Below, piece by piece: positions 1 through 9,012 of a stretch of DNA of 64,000 bases. Below the pieces are notes generated by a model. The model saw nothing but the letters and a program-made list of their open reading frames with translations. It searched no databases and was not told the origin of the DNA. Position 1 is the first letter of the stretch, and every line of letters begins with the position of its first letter. The position numbers and the translations under genes were made by a program. The stretch is from an uncultured Alphaproteobacteria bacterium (GTDB lineage Bacteria > Pseudomonadota > Alphaproteobacteria > HIMB59). The stretch lies in the NCBI GenBank assembly GCA_902575725.1, contig CACGSS010000001.1, forward strand, positions 62,001-126,000, read 5' to 3'.

Positions 1-381
1 TTACCCTACTCTGTAATGTTTGCAATTTGTCGAAATAATGACGGTTTATACATTGGTAACGGAAGACTTAGTCAAATAGACTGGATAAACAAAGAATGTG
101 TATATGGAAGATTGATTGGAGACAAAAATTTTAAGGGTAAAGGATATGGTTCTGAGGCTTTAATATTACTGCTAAGATACGCTTTTTCAGTTTTAGGGAT
201 GAATCGAGTATATAGTTCAGCAGTGATTACAAATAAGGTATCCATTAGAAGTAATTTAAAAATTGGAATGAAAAAAGAGGGTATTTTTAGAGAAGCATCT
301 TATAAAAATGGTAAATTTTTAGATAGAGTTGCTTTCGCATTTTTAGCAAAAGACTTTTTTAAAAGATATGGAAAAACATAA
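1..381 (+). CDS. GNAT family N-acetyltransferase, 5' partial (PseH-like)
   Basis: C-terminal part of a GCN5-related acetyltransferase of the RimJ/RimL type. The frame is open to the left edge (codons L-P-Y-S-V precede the first ATG at 16), so the true start is probably outside the window. The acetyl-CoA loop is visible as KGKGYGSEAL, followed by NKVSIRSNLKIGMKKEG, the usual RimJ-like C-terminal pattern. The next gene overlaps it by 14 bp. Because the nonulosonate genes pseB, pseG and pseI lie on the opposite strand downstream, it could be PseH, which N-acetylates the 4-amino group of the UDP-4-amino sugar precursor. That assignment is by context only; another amino-sugar acetyltransferase is possible. 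Confidence 0.75.
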   Translation, partial: LPYSVMFAICRNNDGLYIGNGRLSQIDWINKECVYGRLIGDKNFKGKGYGSEALILLLRYAFSVLGMNRVYSSAVITNKVSIRSNLKIGMKKEGIFREASYKNGKFLDRVAFAFLAKDFFKRYGKT

Positions 382-1360
382 AAAAGAAACTAGAAAAAAC
401 ATAATATCCTATGTAAGAGGATACTATTTTACAAATATTTTTTGTTCATTAGTAGAAATTGGTATTCTAGGAAAAAATCAAAAAATAATAGATTTAAAAT
501 CATTAAAAAAAATTAAAAATAAAAATAGAGTAAAGTATGCATTAGATTATTTTGCAAATTTAGGATTACTGATCAAAACAACAAATAAGTACAAAATAAC
601 AAAAGAATTATCTTTGCTGATAAACAGGTCAGCAGCATTTCAGATCCCCTTTTCATACAAAAACTATTTATCTAATACAAATGATTATATTTTAAAAAAT
701 AAGGATTATGAGTGTGAAAGAACTATGAATGTTATTGGGAGTGGTGGCACACATAGTAGAAAATTTTTTTTACCTGTAATAAGAGAATTTGACTTCAATG
801 GTTACGAACAAATAGTAGATTTAGGTTGTGGTGATGGAACTTTTCTTAAAAATTTATTAAATAAACATAAAAACTTGATTACTGTTGCCTCAGATATCTC
901 TGAAGAAGCACTAAAAAATACAAGAAAAAATTTAAAAAATTTCAAAGGTGTAAATTATGTCAGATCTAATGCTTTAGATGTAAATAATTGGAGTAAGAAA
1001 ATAGCTAGAAATAAAAAAACTATAATATGTTTTTGGTTTATTATACATGAAATATTCAATCAAAAAAATAATTTGATATCAAAATTTATTAAAAAACTAA
1101 AAAATAAAAATTATGATTTACTAATATGTGAAATTAATAGAGTAAATGAAGATGTAATAAGAAAAAATTTGGATTTCACACTTATGCCAGAATATTATTA
1201 TTTTCATGATATTTCTGATCAAAGACTTTTTTCAAAAAGCGATTTAACTAATATTTTAAAAAAAAATAACTATACAAAGGTTAAAAGTTTCTACTTTGAC
1301 TCTTTTAGAAAACAAAAGTCTAAAACTCCATCAATATATACTGAGATATATTCTGCTTAA
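368..1360 (+). CDS. Class I SAM-dependent methyltransferase
   Basis: A 330-residue methyltransferase. The N-terminal 100 or so residues are helical and look like the dimerisation/winged-helix part of O-methyltransferase-2 type enzymes. The SAM-binding motif I is VDLGCGDGTF at about residues 150-159, with an acidic ribose ligand in VASDISEEAL. The substrate is unknown; a sugar or a polysaccharide terminus is likely given the island. It overlaps the upstream acetyltransferase by 14 bp, so the two are probably co-transcribed. It ends 16 bp before the convergent deacetylase gene, with no clear terminator between them. Confidence 0.8.
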   Translation: MEKHKKETRKNIISYVRGYYFTNIFCSLVEIGILGKNQKIIDLKSLKKIKNKNRVKYALDYFANLGLLIKTTNKYKITKELSLLINRSAAFQIPFSYKNYLSNTNDYILKNKDYECERTMNVIGSGGTHSRKFFLPVIREFDFNGYEQIVDLGCGDGTFLKNLLNKHKNLITVASDISEEALKNTRKNLKNFKGVNYVRSNALDVNNWSKKIARNKKTIICFWFIIHEIFNQKNNLISKFIKKLKNKNYDLLICEINRVNEDVIRKNLDFTLMPEYYYFHDISDQRLFSKSDLTNILKKNNYTKVKSFYFDSFRKQKSKTPSIYTEIYSA

Positions 1361-1376
1361 ATTTTAATATAATAGA

Positions 1377-2105
1377 TTAAGGTAAACTTCTTATCAATTT
1401 ATAAGCTTCAGCAAATTCTGATCCACCTTGAATACCTCTATATCTAGCTAAAGTTTTTATCGAGTCTAAAGATCTAGCGGATGGATATTTTTTTACTTCA
1501 GTTTTATAGAAACTAAAAGCTTTAACTTTTTTATTTAAATGTACTTTCGTTAAATGGACAAAATAATTTGGATTAAAAGCTGAATTGAAATTCCACTCAC
1601 TCGATGAGGTAATTTCATATGAAAATAAATTTTTAACATAATTTAAGGCACCTGGTCTTGTGGCTTGAAGGGTTGATTGATGAACTATTTTATGATCTTT
1701 ATTTAAATCTTTTTCATTATGAGTAAATATAGTGTGCGGTTTAAATGATGAAATTTCCCTTTCTATTATTTTACCTATTTCAATAATTGGATAACAGTTT
1801 AGTGAACCACATTTTAGATTATGAAATGAGGAATTAGTTACACCTAAATATAATAAGGCTTGAGAAGCAAATTTGTTTCTTAATTGAATTTCTTTATTAA
1901 CAAGGTTGATGTCATCATCAGGAGAAAATCTACATGAGGATCCCTCTGCTATAAAAACAACTTTTATCTTAATCTTATTGTAAGCTTTTAATTTAGCTAA
2001 TAAACCACCACATCCAAGAATATCGTCATCAGGATGTGAAGCTATGATCATAATTTTTTCTCCAAAAAAATTTATATTATCGTAGTTTAATTTTTGAGAC
2101 TTCAT
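1377..2105 (-). CDS. PIG-L / LmbE family deacetylase
   Basis: Zinc-dependent N-deacetylase of the PIG-L family (GlcNAc-PI, MshB and BshB relatives). The metal motif is IASHPDDDILGCGG near residues 20-33 (family consensus AHPDDE), and the second ligand region is HKIVHQS. At 242 residues the length is normal. The ATG at 2105 overlaps the upstream gene by 29 bp. An internal ATG at 2051 is preceded by GGAG (2063-2060) at an 8-nt spacing and may be the real start, although it would shorten the first beta strand. It is last in the minus-strand nonulosonate train, suggesting removal of an acetyl group from an N-acetylated sugar or nonulosonate, but the substrate is inferred. Confidence 0.85.
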   Translation of the reverse strand: MKSQKLNYDNINFFGEKIMIIASHPDDDILGCGGLLAKLKAYNKIKIKVVFIAEGSSCRFSPDDDINLVNKEIQLRNKFASQALLYLGVTNSSFHNLKCGSLNCYPIIEIGKIIEREISSFKPHTIFTHNEKDLNKDHKIVHQSTLQATRPGALNYVKNLFSYEITSSSEWNFNSAFNPNYFVHLTKVHLNKKVKAFSFYKTEVKKYPSARSLDSIKTLARYRGIQGGSEFAEAYKLIRSLP

Positions 2106-2934
2106 TTTCTATACTTTCTAATACCCAACCTATCTTAGTTTTCAGTTTGGTACAATCTAATCGCATATCCTTTGGCCTTAATATTGACTGATAATCACTT
2201 GATTGAACATTTTTAATTAACGCTGAATTAAAATTCAAATGATTTGATATTTTAATACTAAAATCATATTTTGAAATTCCATTAGAAGAACCAAAATTAT
2301 AAATACCAAAAATTGGATGCTCACATAAATAATTGATCAGTTTGAATAATGACGATATATGAACAGGACTAAAGTATATATCTCCATAACCTGTAACTTC
2401 TTTATTTTTACTTAATAAATTAGATAACTCATTTATATAAGAAAAATGTTTTTTTTGATCAAATAAATCGAAAAAATTTGTCCTTATGATGCAGCTTTGA
2501 ATTTGACCAGCATAAACCTCAGCAAAAAACTTTGTAAGAGCATAGACATTTATCGGGTGACATTTAGAATTTTCTGTATGTGGACCAGTGCCGTTATACA
2601 ACTGATCAGATGATATTTGTAAAAAAAAAATATTTTTTTTTCTATTTTTAATTATATCAGATAAATTTTTAACAACTTCAGTATTTGACTTAAATGCTTT
2701 ATATATATTTTTTTCGCAATCATTGACATTAGTTAATGCAATAGTATTTATAATAATATCAGGTTTAACTTTTGTAATTAAATTCTCCAAATTTTCAAAG
2801 ATTGATAAATCAATTGAATTTTCGTTTACATATAAATTATAAATCTCTTTATTAAAATTATTTAATAAATAATTACCAAGCCTACCAGTAGCACCTAAAA
2901 TTAAAATTTTTTTCTTATTTTCTCTTAAATACAA
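2077..2934 (-). CDS. RmlD-like NAD(P)-dependent sugar reductase
   Basis: Extended short-chain dehydrogenase resembling dTDP-4-dehydrorhamnose reductase. The Rossmann motif is ILGATGRLG near the N-terminus and the catalytic pair is YALTK. Its 285 residues match RmlD (about 290). The start is TTG at 2934; no ATG lies between it and the Rossmann strand, and it overlaps the upstream methyltransferase by 20 bp. No rmlB or rmlC is in the island, so its substrate is more likely a nonulosonate-related or other 4-keto sugar than dTDP-rhamnose. This is a family-level call. Confidence 0.8.
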   Translation of the reverse strand: MYLRENKKKILILGATGRLGNYLLNNFNKEIYNLYVNENSIDLSIFENLENLITKVKPDIIINTIALTNVNDCEKNIYKAFKSNTEVVKNLSDIIKNRKKNIFFLQISSDQLYNGTGPHTENSKCHPINVYALTKFFAEVYAGQIQSCIIRTNFFDLFDQKKHFSYINELSNLLSKNKEVTGYGDIYFSPVHISSLFKLINYLCEHPIFGIYNFGSSNGISKYDFSIKISNHLNFNSALIKNVQSSDYQSILRPKDMRLDCTKLKTKIGWVLESIENEVSKIKLR

Positions 2935-3955
2935 TGTGGACTTCTGAAGAAAGCTTCTTTTGATCTATAATTTTTTGAAAATCATCAATTAATTCATAAA
3001 TCTCGGAGATTTTTTTTGTAAATAATCCATTTTTATTTTTAACATTAGTGACATGAATTGATCTTAATAAGTCCATAAAATCTGTCCCAAACCACCACTC
3101 AGACATAGGTGTAAATCCAAAACTACCTAAAAGTTTTTTTAGGGATTTTTCAGTAAAAAGATGAGTATGGGATCCACCTAAATGTCTATTGTGAATATTT
3201 GGAAAACAACTTTCAATTAAAACAGAAAATGAAAATAAGGGAACTGACAAATAAATATATTTAATATGCTTATTTTTTTTTATCGTACTTAACATATCTC
3301 TCGGATAATTTAAATGCTCCAATACTCCAATCATTGATATTATTTTAGCATTTGACTGTTTAACAAATTCTAAAGTGTCTTCTATATCAACTTTTTGTAT
3401 AAGATTTACATTTTGCTTTTGTTTTTTTAGAACTTTTTTGAAAAAATTAACCTGTTTTATTGATGGCTCGATTGCAAGAACATCTTTAAATTTATGATCT
3501 ATTAAAGAGGCTATTAAATAACCAGAACCTGCTCCAACATCTAATATTTTCATTTTTTTTGACTTAGTGCCCAGTGAATTTATTAAGAATTCAACTTTTG
3601 GTTTATAAATATTTTCTTTTCTTTCATTAAATAAATGTAAATTTTTAGAGAAATACCTGTCTGCATAATTTTGTCCTGCAGATTTATTATAAACAATGTT
3701 ACAAAATTTATCTGTATCTTGATACAAACCATTTAAATGGGAACACTTTTTACAAATAGTATATTTTACGTTATGAGAAATTATAGACTCTTTTGGTAAT
3801 GGATAGTTGCAAACTTTACATTTTTTTCTTTTAGGTTGCCTAGAGTAGACTTTTCCAACAAATTTTTGCCTTTTGAGAAATCTATCATTATCAATAAAAA
3901 AAGACTGTTTAATTTTAAAAATATCTTTAAAAGATTTGCCATACTTAATTTTCAT
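2915..3955 (-). CDS. SAM methyltransferase with N-terminal zinc-ribbon-like cysteines
   Basis: 346 residues. CKVCNYPL and CKKCSHL in the first 80 residues form a probable Cys4 zinc site, followed by the SAM site ILDVGAGSGYLIASL. The order zinc ribbon then methyltransferase is that of sugar C-methyltransferases (NovU/TylCIII) and of methyltransferases found in Pse/Leg clusters. SAF-like or DUF-type C-terminal extensions are not obvious. It starts with ATG and sits 2 bp from the ATP-grasp gene, so the two are translationally close. Its likely role is methylation of a surface sugar; position and acceptor cannot be read from sequence. Confidence 0.75.
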   Translation of the reverse strand: MKIKYGKSFKDIFKIKQSFFIDNDRFLKRQKFVGKVYSRQPKRKKCKVCNYPLPKESIISHNVKYTICKKCSHLNGLYQDTDKFCNIVYNKSAGQNYADRYFSKNLHLFNERKENIYKPKVEFLINSLGTKSKKMKILDVGAGSGYLIASLIDHKFKDVLAIEPSIKQVNFFKKVLKKQKQNVNLIQKVDIEDTLEFVKQSNAKIISMIGVLEHLNYPRDMLSTIKKNKHIKYIYLSVPLFSFSVLIESCFPNIHNRHLGGSHTHLFTEKSLKKLLGSFGFTPMSEWWFGTDFMDLLRSIHVTNVKNKNGLFTKKISEIYELIDDFQKIIDQKKLSSEVHIVFKRK

Positions 3956-3957
3956 AA

Positions 3958-4974
3958 TTAATTATAAAACTTTTCTAAATCTTCTGGAAAAACTTTACCC
4001 AATTTTGTAACAAATTCAAAATTATATTGATTCTTAGCTAAAGCAATTAAATTGTCAAAAATTTTATAACCTAAATAACTTGAAATGATCGCGCTTCCAC
4101 TCAATCTTGGATTAATTTCTATCAATTTAAAATTACCGTTATTATCCAACATAAAATCTATATCATGTAGGTAGTTTAATTTAAATATAGAACAAATTTT
4201 CTTAACATTTTCCATTATACTTTGATCATGAATAATTTCGTGACCATCATTTGGAAGTGTTGTTTTTAATCTTCTTCTAAAAATTAATTCTACTAGGTCA
4301 CCATTATCACATAATATATCAACATCATGACAATTTTCTAATTTTTCTGATATAATGTAACTACTATCTTGTCTAAAATAATTTTCAAAATTAAATTTAA
4401 GATGGTTAATATTTAAATGCATCTCCCTGCCAATTAATTTCTTTTTTACAAATTCTTCTGAAATTATAAATACTCCTCTTCCTCCTCTATTATCTATTGG
4501 CTTTAGAACAAAACTTTTATACTTATCGTTAAATTTTTCTATTTGAAAAAGAATTTCTTTTTTATTTTTACAAACTTCAAATTCAGCAATTGGGATATTA
4601 TTTTTTTTACATAAATTATATGTTTTAATTTTGTCATTCACTATTAATAAACTCTCATAATCCGAGCATAAAGGAATACAATTAATTTTTTTTAAATATG
4701 CTCTATTCTTAGAAAGGCATAATGCTTCTTCATCGGAGGATGGAATAATAAAGTTTATTTTTTCAATTTTAATAATATCAACAATAATATCTATGTAACT
4801 TGGATCATCTCCCATTGGCACTTTAAACAATTTTTTATATAAATTATTTTTTTTTGGGTTGTTATCACAGCCATATACCTCTATTTGACTTTTAAATTTA
4901 GACTGTTGTTTAAAAAACAAGGCCTCATACTTTTTAAGACCAGCTGAGCATGAAGTTAACAGGATTCTAATCAA
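3958..4974 (-). CDS. ATP-grasp family ligase (carbamoyl-phosphate-synthase-like)
   Basis: 338 residues with an N-terminal preATP-grasp fold (ILLTSCSAGLKK) and an ATP-grasp domain. Visible features are KPIDNRGGRGVFII (the glycine-rich nucleotide loop), DIDFMLDNNGNFKLIEINPRLSG (metal-binding E and N) and the NPRLSGS end motif. Such proteins join a carboxylate to an amine and are common in polysaccharide clusters. Next to PseI it may attach an amino acid or acyl group to a nonulosonate, or charge its carboxylate, but this is inference. It starts at TTG 4974, overlapping the stop of the pseI gene by 8 bp. Confidence 0.75.
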   Translation of the reverse strand: MIRILLTSCSAGLKKYEALFFKQQSKFKSQIEVYGCDNNPKKNNLYKKLFKVPMGDDPSYIDIIVDIIKIEKINFIIPSSDEEALCLSKNRAYLKKINCIPLCSDYESLLIVNDKIKTYNLCKKNNIPIAEFEVCKNKKEILFQIEKFNDKYKSFVLKPIDNRGGRGVFIISEEFVKKKLIGREMHLNINHLKFNFENYFRQDSSYIISEKLENCHDVDILCDNGDLVELIFRRRLKTTLPNDGHEIIHDQSIMENVKKICSIFKLNYLHDIDFMLDNNGNFKLIEINPRLSGSAIISSYLGYKIFDNLIALAKNQYNFEFVTKLGKVFPEDLEKFYN

Positions 4975-5971
4975 AATATCCTTTTTTTAGTACAGTATTT
5001 GGAAGAATAGCTTTATTTATTCTTTTATTTCGATATTTTGAAAAATCAACTGCTGGAATAAGATTTTTATTATAATTAGCGACTCTTTTCATATTTACAT
5101 TATGTATGTTAATTTTTTCACTTTTATCAATAAACGTACTAGTGACTAAAAATCTAAACCTAGAGTTCCTCTCTTTTATCTCAGTATTTGCTGGTTCTAA
5201 TTTATAAGAGCCAATCATATTTTCTATTCTTCTAACTTTATCGACCATTTTTTTAAAATTTTGAGGTAACATAGACATATAATTATCTCCACCATCAAGA
5301 TAATTGTCGATAGTGAAATGTTTTTCAATAATAGAGGCACCGTTACTAACCGCAGAAATTACGGCTAAATCATCTAATGTATGATCAGAGTACCCTATCT
5401 CACAATCATAAAAATTAGAGAGAGAAGAAATTGCACTAATATTTACATTTTCATCTTTACAGGGGTAGTTAGCTGTACATTTTAATAGTGCAAAATTTTT
5501 TCCTAGTTTCTTCTTTACTATTTTATAAATTTGATCAATCTCTTTTTTTTTGGCCATACCAGTTGATAAAATAATAGGTTTATTAAATTTTAATATCTCC
5601 TCAATCAATGGGATATTATTAAACAAACCAGATGAAATTTTAAATATATTTAAATTAAGAGGTTTTAATTCAAATAGCGTTTCAATGTCACCAGGTGTTG
5701 TAAAAAAAAGTATTCCAATTTTTTTGCAATAATATTGTAATTTTTTTAATTGATTAATATTAAAATTTTTATTTTTAAAATCTTCATAAGATTTTGTGTC
5801 TCTCATGTAACTATTATCAGGACTAATAGATTGTAATTTAACTGCATCAGCGCCAGAATTCTTAGCAGCAGTTATCATTTTTTTACATAATTGTATATTA
5901 CCACCATGATTAATACCTATCTCAGCAATTATTAAAGTTTTAAATTTTCTTTTAAAATTACGAATCTTCAT
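4967..5971 (-). CDS. pseI: Pseudaminic acid / sialic acid synthase (PseI/NeuB family)
   Basis: Nonulosonic acid synthase that condenses phosphoenolpyruvate with a six-carbon 2,4-diacetamido (or related) sugar. The NeuB barrel starts at AEIGINHGGNIQLCK, with KLQ, STGMAKKKEI, KCTANYPCKD and GYSDHT as diagnostic strands. A C-terminal SAF (antifreeze-like) domain occupies about residues 275-335, giving the normal 334-residue length. A TTG at 5974 is possible, but ATG 5971 fits the family better. The gene directly follows pseG and precedes the ATP-grasp gene. Whether the product is pseudaminate, legionaminate or another nonulosonate cannot be decided; PseB and PseG nearby favour a pseudaminate-like product. 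Confidence 0.9.
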   Translation of the reverse strand: MKIRNFKRKFKTLIIAEIGINHGGNIQLCKKMITAAKNSGADAVKLQSISPDNSYMRDTKSYEDFKNKNFNINQLKKLQYYCKKIGILFFTTPGDIETLFELKPLNLNIFKISSGLFNNIPLIEEILKFNKPIILSTGMAKKKEIDQIYKIVKKKLGKNFALLKCTANYPCKDENVNISAISSLSNFYDCEIGYSDHTLDDLAVISAVSNGASIIEKHFTIDNYLDGGDNYMSMLPQNFKKMVDKVRRIENMIGSYKLEPANTEIKERNSRFRFLVTSTFIDKSEKINIHNVNMKRVANYNKNLIPAVDFSKYRNKRINKAILPNTVLKKGYFD

Positions 5972-5974
5972 CAA

Positions 5975-6979
5975 TTAATTTAAGATATTATTTATTGTTT
6001 TGATGTAATTATTTAGTTTAAAGATTTGAATTTTTTTAATTTGTTTAAAAGAATTTATTTCATATCGTGAAATAGCGTCAGCTATGAACTTTTTCGTAAT
6101 AAGCATACTATAATTTATTTTGTAATTTTTTTTTATTGAATTTAAATGATAAACGTTTTTAAAATTTTTTAAATAATTAATTCTTTTAATTTGATTAATA
6201 GATGTTGTAGTAGAGAAAATTATTTTTCCTGTATATAAATTTTCTAAACTTGTAATTCCGCCACTCCCAAAAAAAATTCCTGATTTATAGTCAATATCCT
6301 TAGGGATTTTTAATTTTAAAAAAAAAATATTTTTTTGATTTGAAAAATTAGAGATAATTTTTTTTCTATTTGAATTATATGGACCTAAAAAGACTGAAAT
6401 TCTAGTGTAATTAATATTATTTTTTATCAAAGCACTTAATACTTTTTCTGTAATATTTAATTTATCTATAGAGCCAAAATCAATAATGAATTTCGTAAAA
6501 TCAATATTTTTTTTAAAAATTTTTTTTTCCAAAATCTCATTACTTAAGAATCCTAATTCATTTATTTTATAGTGGTGCTTTAACCTTTTTTCATAATTAA
6601 ATATAAATTTACCATTAAAATTATTTTGAAAATCATGAAAAATGATTAAGTTTTTAATTTTTTTAAATACTGAATTATACCATTTCTTAGAAAGTTGATA
6701 ATTATCAACTATTACAGCACTGCAATTATATTTGTCTATAAGGTCCAGTGTTTTTAAAACATCTTTATCCTGATCTAAATCACCATTTTTAAGACTGTTA
6801 ATCTTAATAATTTTTGAATTTTTAGTAAGTATTTTTGAAACATTAATCTTGTTTTTATTTGATACAATATAGAAAAAGAAACGTGGGCTTAATTTTTTTA
6901 TTAAATTTATTTGTCTAACAATGTGACCTAATCCATTAACTGATAAACAATCAACCCTTACTAATATATTTTTTTTCAA
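5975..6979 (-). CDS. pseG: UDP-sugar hydrolase, PseG-like
   Basis: 334-residue GT-B-like protein matching UDP-2,4-diacetamido-2,4,6-trideoxy-altrose hydrolase. The N-terminus carries RVDCLSVNGLGHIVRQ (family: RADxSxxIGxGHxxR), and the C-terminal half has DFGSIDKLNIT and GSGGITSLENLY, corresponding to the GGSD and GxGGxTSxE motifs. It would release UDP before PseI condensation. It starts at TTG 6979, whose last two bases are part of the TGA stop of the upstream fusion gene (a TTGA overlap). The sequence is divergent and very Lys/Asn/Ile rich, so substrate identity is inferred from family and context. Confidence 0.75.
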   Translation of the reverse strand: MKKNILVRVDCLSVNGLGHIVRQINLIKKLSPRFFFYIVSNKNKINVSKILTKNSKIIKINSLKNGDLDQDKDVLKTLDLIDKYNCSAVIVDNYQLSKKWYNSVFKKIKNLIIFHDFQNNFNGKFIFNYEKRLKHHYKINELGFLSNEILEKKIFKKNIDFTKFIIDFGSIDKLNITEKVLSALIKNNINYTRISVFLGPYNSNRKKIISNFSNQKNIFFLKLKIPKDIDYKSGIFFGSGGITSLENLYTGKIIFSTTTSINQIKRINYLKNFKNVYHLNSIKKNYKINYSMLITKKFIADAISRYEINSFKQIKKIQIFKLNNYIKTINNILN

Positions 6980-9012
6980 TTTAATCTTGTAAATTCATGT
7001 GCACAAATATTTCGTTTTAATAATGAAAATATATCTAATCCATCCTCACAATTTTTAATAATTTTAAATATCCTATTTAACTCATCAAGATAGATGTTTA
7101 AAATTTTCATATCATGTACAGTAGATAAATAAATAGTGTTTGAGGCTAATATTTTTTTTGAAAGAAATTCCTGCGTTATGAATGTTTTATATGCAAGCCA
7201 ATTTTTGTAAGGTAAATTAAATTTAGGTATTGCGTCTAAACCAAAAATATCAATTTTTAGATGATTTTTTTTTGCTATTGCTCTCCATTTTTCTTTTATG
7301 AATCTACCTTTGTGCGATATAACATCCCACGATTTTAAAGATTGCATTAAATCTAATGTTTTAATTCCAGCAACTGAGCCAGATCTCTCTGTCCAAAATG
7401 TGCTACTTATAAAAGTTTTTTTTGCAAAATTCATTATATCTCTTTTACCAATTACTGCATTTATAGCGAAACCATTACCTAAAGACTTCCCAAACATTGC
7501 TAAATCAGGGTAAACATCGTATTTTAAGTGAAGTCCTCCATATACTTCTCTAAAACCACTTGTACATTCATCAAAAATTAAAATAATATTATTTTTAGAG
7601 CACAATCTTCTAATTTTTTTTAAAAAATTATTTTTTGGTTCAAAATTTCTCATCACTTCCATAATTATGACCCCAATTTTTTTATTATTGTTTATTAATT
7701 TTTCTAAACTTTTGAAATCATTATATTGAAATGTATGTACATATTTTTTTAAATATGATGGTGTTCCTAAATTTCCGACATTTTCCATCAAAATTTTTGA
7801 GAAATTTTTATTATTTTTTACAGATGCTGATAAATACCAATCATGCCATCCGTGATAGCCGCATATTGCTATTTCGTTTTTACCTGAGTAAGCTCTTGCG
7901 AGACGTATTGCTATACTATTAGCCTCTGCACCAGTTCTTGCATATTTTACCATATCTGCCCATGGATGAAGGTCTATTAGCTTTTCAGCAAGTAGTACTT
8001 CCTCAAAGGAATTTAAAGATGAAAGATTACTATTTTTTATAGCTTTGATAACTTCATTATCAATCTTAGGATTGGCATATCCTAGTATATTTGTACCTAC
8101 GCCCATTGATGAAAGGTCACTATATTTTTTACCAGATAGAGACCAGATTTTATACTTTTTAGCTCTCATATAATGCGAAGGCCATAAGTTCGGTGCATAA
8201 AGTTCAGGTCTTTTTGAGTAGAGAGAATTACCTCCTGGAATCACAAGTTTAGCTCTCTCCCAATAATAATTATCATTATTTGAGTTAGATCCAAAATTTC
8301 TAAAACTTGAATTAAAATTAATTATTTTTTGATTACGTAATTCGAAGTAATATTTAATAATTTGATTTAAATTACAATTAGGACCATATTTTTTAATTAT
8401 TCTACTAATTAGTTTATAATCATCATTATTATCTAAAGTAATTCTCACATCAGATAGGTCATGTTTGTTATAAAAATTAAACTTATTTAAACTTTTTCTT
8501 TTAATGTAAGGAGTGACATGTTCTCTGTCATGATTTGATCTCGAATTGAAATAAGCATCTTGAAGTTCAGAAAATTTAAAGATTTCAACGTCAAGACCAT
8601 CTGGATATGTTGGATTCAAAGTATTTGAAGCGTAATCATATTTGTTTTTTTTAAAAATATTATAAAAGTCAATAATAATATTCTTTTCAATTAAAGGGCA
8701 ATCAGATGTTAGTCTTATAATGGCAGTGTTTTCTTTTGCACCGAAAGATAATGCGCAATTATAAAATCTACTCAATACATTTTCTTCATCTCCTTCGTAA
8801 ATTTCAGAGTGAAATTTAAGTATTTCTTTCTTTAAAATAAAATTGTTTTTTGGTATTGCATAAATAATTTTATATTTTTTTTTTAAATCTTTAATTCTAT
8901 TAAACATAATTTCAATTAAAGATTTATTTTTAATTTTTTTTAATATTTTTTTGTCTAACCTTTTCGATTTTTCTCTTGCCTGAATTATTATTAATGGTTT
9001 CAATGCTTCCAT
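6976..9012 (-). CDS. Fusion: CMP-sugar cytidylyltransferase (PseF/SpsF-like) + class III aminotransferase
   Basis: 678 residues with two complete domains. Residues 1 to about 225 form a nucleotidyltransferase (PLIIIQAREKSKRLDKK, RLTSDCPLI, DRE.VTPYI) of the SpsF/PseF type that would activate a nonulosonate with CMP. Residues about 245-678 form a PLP enzyme of the glutamate-1-semialdehyde aminomutase class: GYHGWHDWY, DECTSGFR and the PLP lysine in MFGKSLGNG, which is K509. No DegT-type PseC exists in the island, so this domain probably supplies the amination step. The fusion couples an early and a late pathway step in one chain. ATG start; 13-bp overlap with the upstream reductase gene. Confidence 0.85.
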   Translation of the reverse strand: MEALKPLIIIQAREKSKRLDKKILKKIKNKSLIEIMFNRIKDLKKKYKIIYAIPKNNFILKKEILKFHSEIYEGDEENVLSRFYNCALSFGAKENTAIIRLTSDCPLIEKNIIIDFYNIFKKNKYDYASNTLNPTYPDGLDVEIFKFSELQDAYFNSRSNHDREHVTPYIKRKSLNKFNFYNKHDLSDVRITLDNNDDYKLISRIIKKYGPNCNLNQIIKYYFELRNQKIINFNSSFRNFGSNSNNDNYYWERAKLVIPGGNSLYSKRPELYAPNLWPSHYMRAKKYKIWSLSGKKYSDLSSMGVGTNILGYANPKIDNEVIKAIKNSNLSSLNSFEEVLLAEKLIDLHPWADMVKYARTGAEANSIAIRLARAYSGKNEIAICGYHGWHDWYLSASVKNNKNFSKILMENVGNLGTPSYLKKYVHTFQYNDFKSLEKLINNNKKIGVIIMEVMRNFEPKNNFLKKIRRLCSKNNIILIFDECTSGFREVYGGLHLKYDVYPDLAMFGKSLGNGFAINAVIGKRDIMNFAKKTFISSTFWTERSGSVAGIKTLDLMQSLKSWDVISHKGRFIKEKWRAIAKKNHLKIDIFGLDAIPKFNLPYKNWLAYKTFITQEFLSKKILASNTIYLSTVHDMKILNIYLDELNRIFKIIKNCEDGLDIFSLLKRNICAHEFTRLN

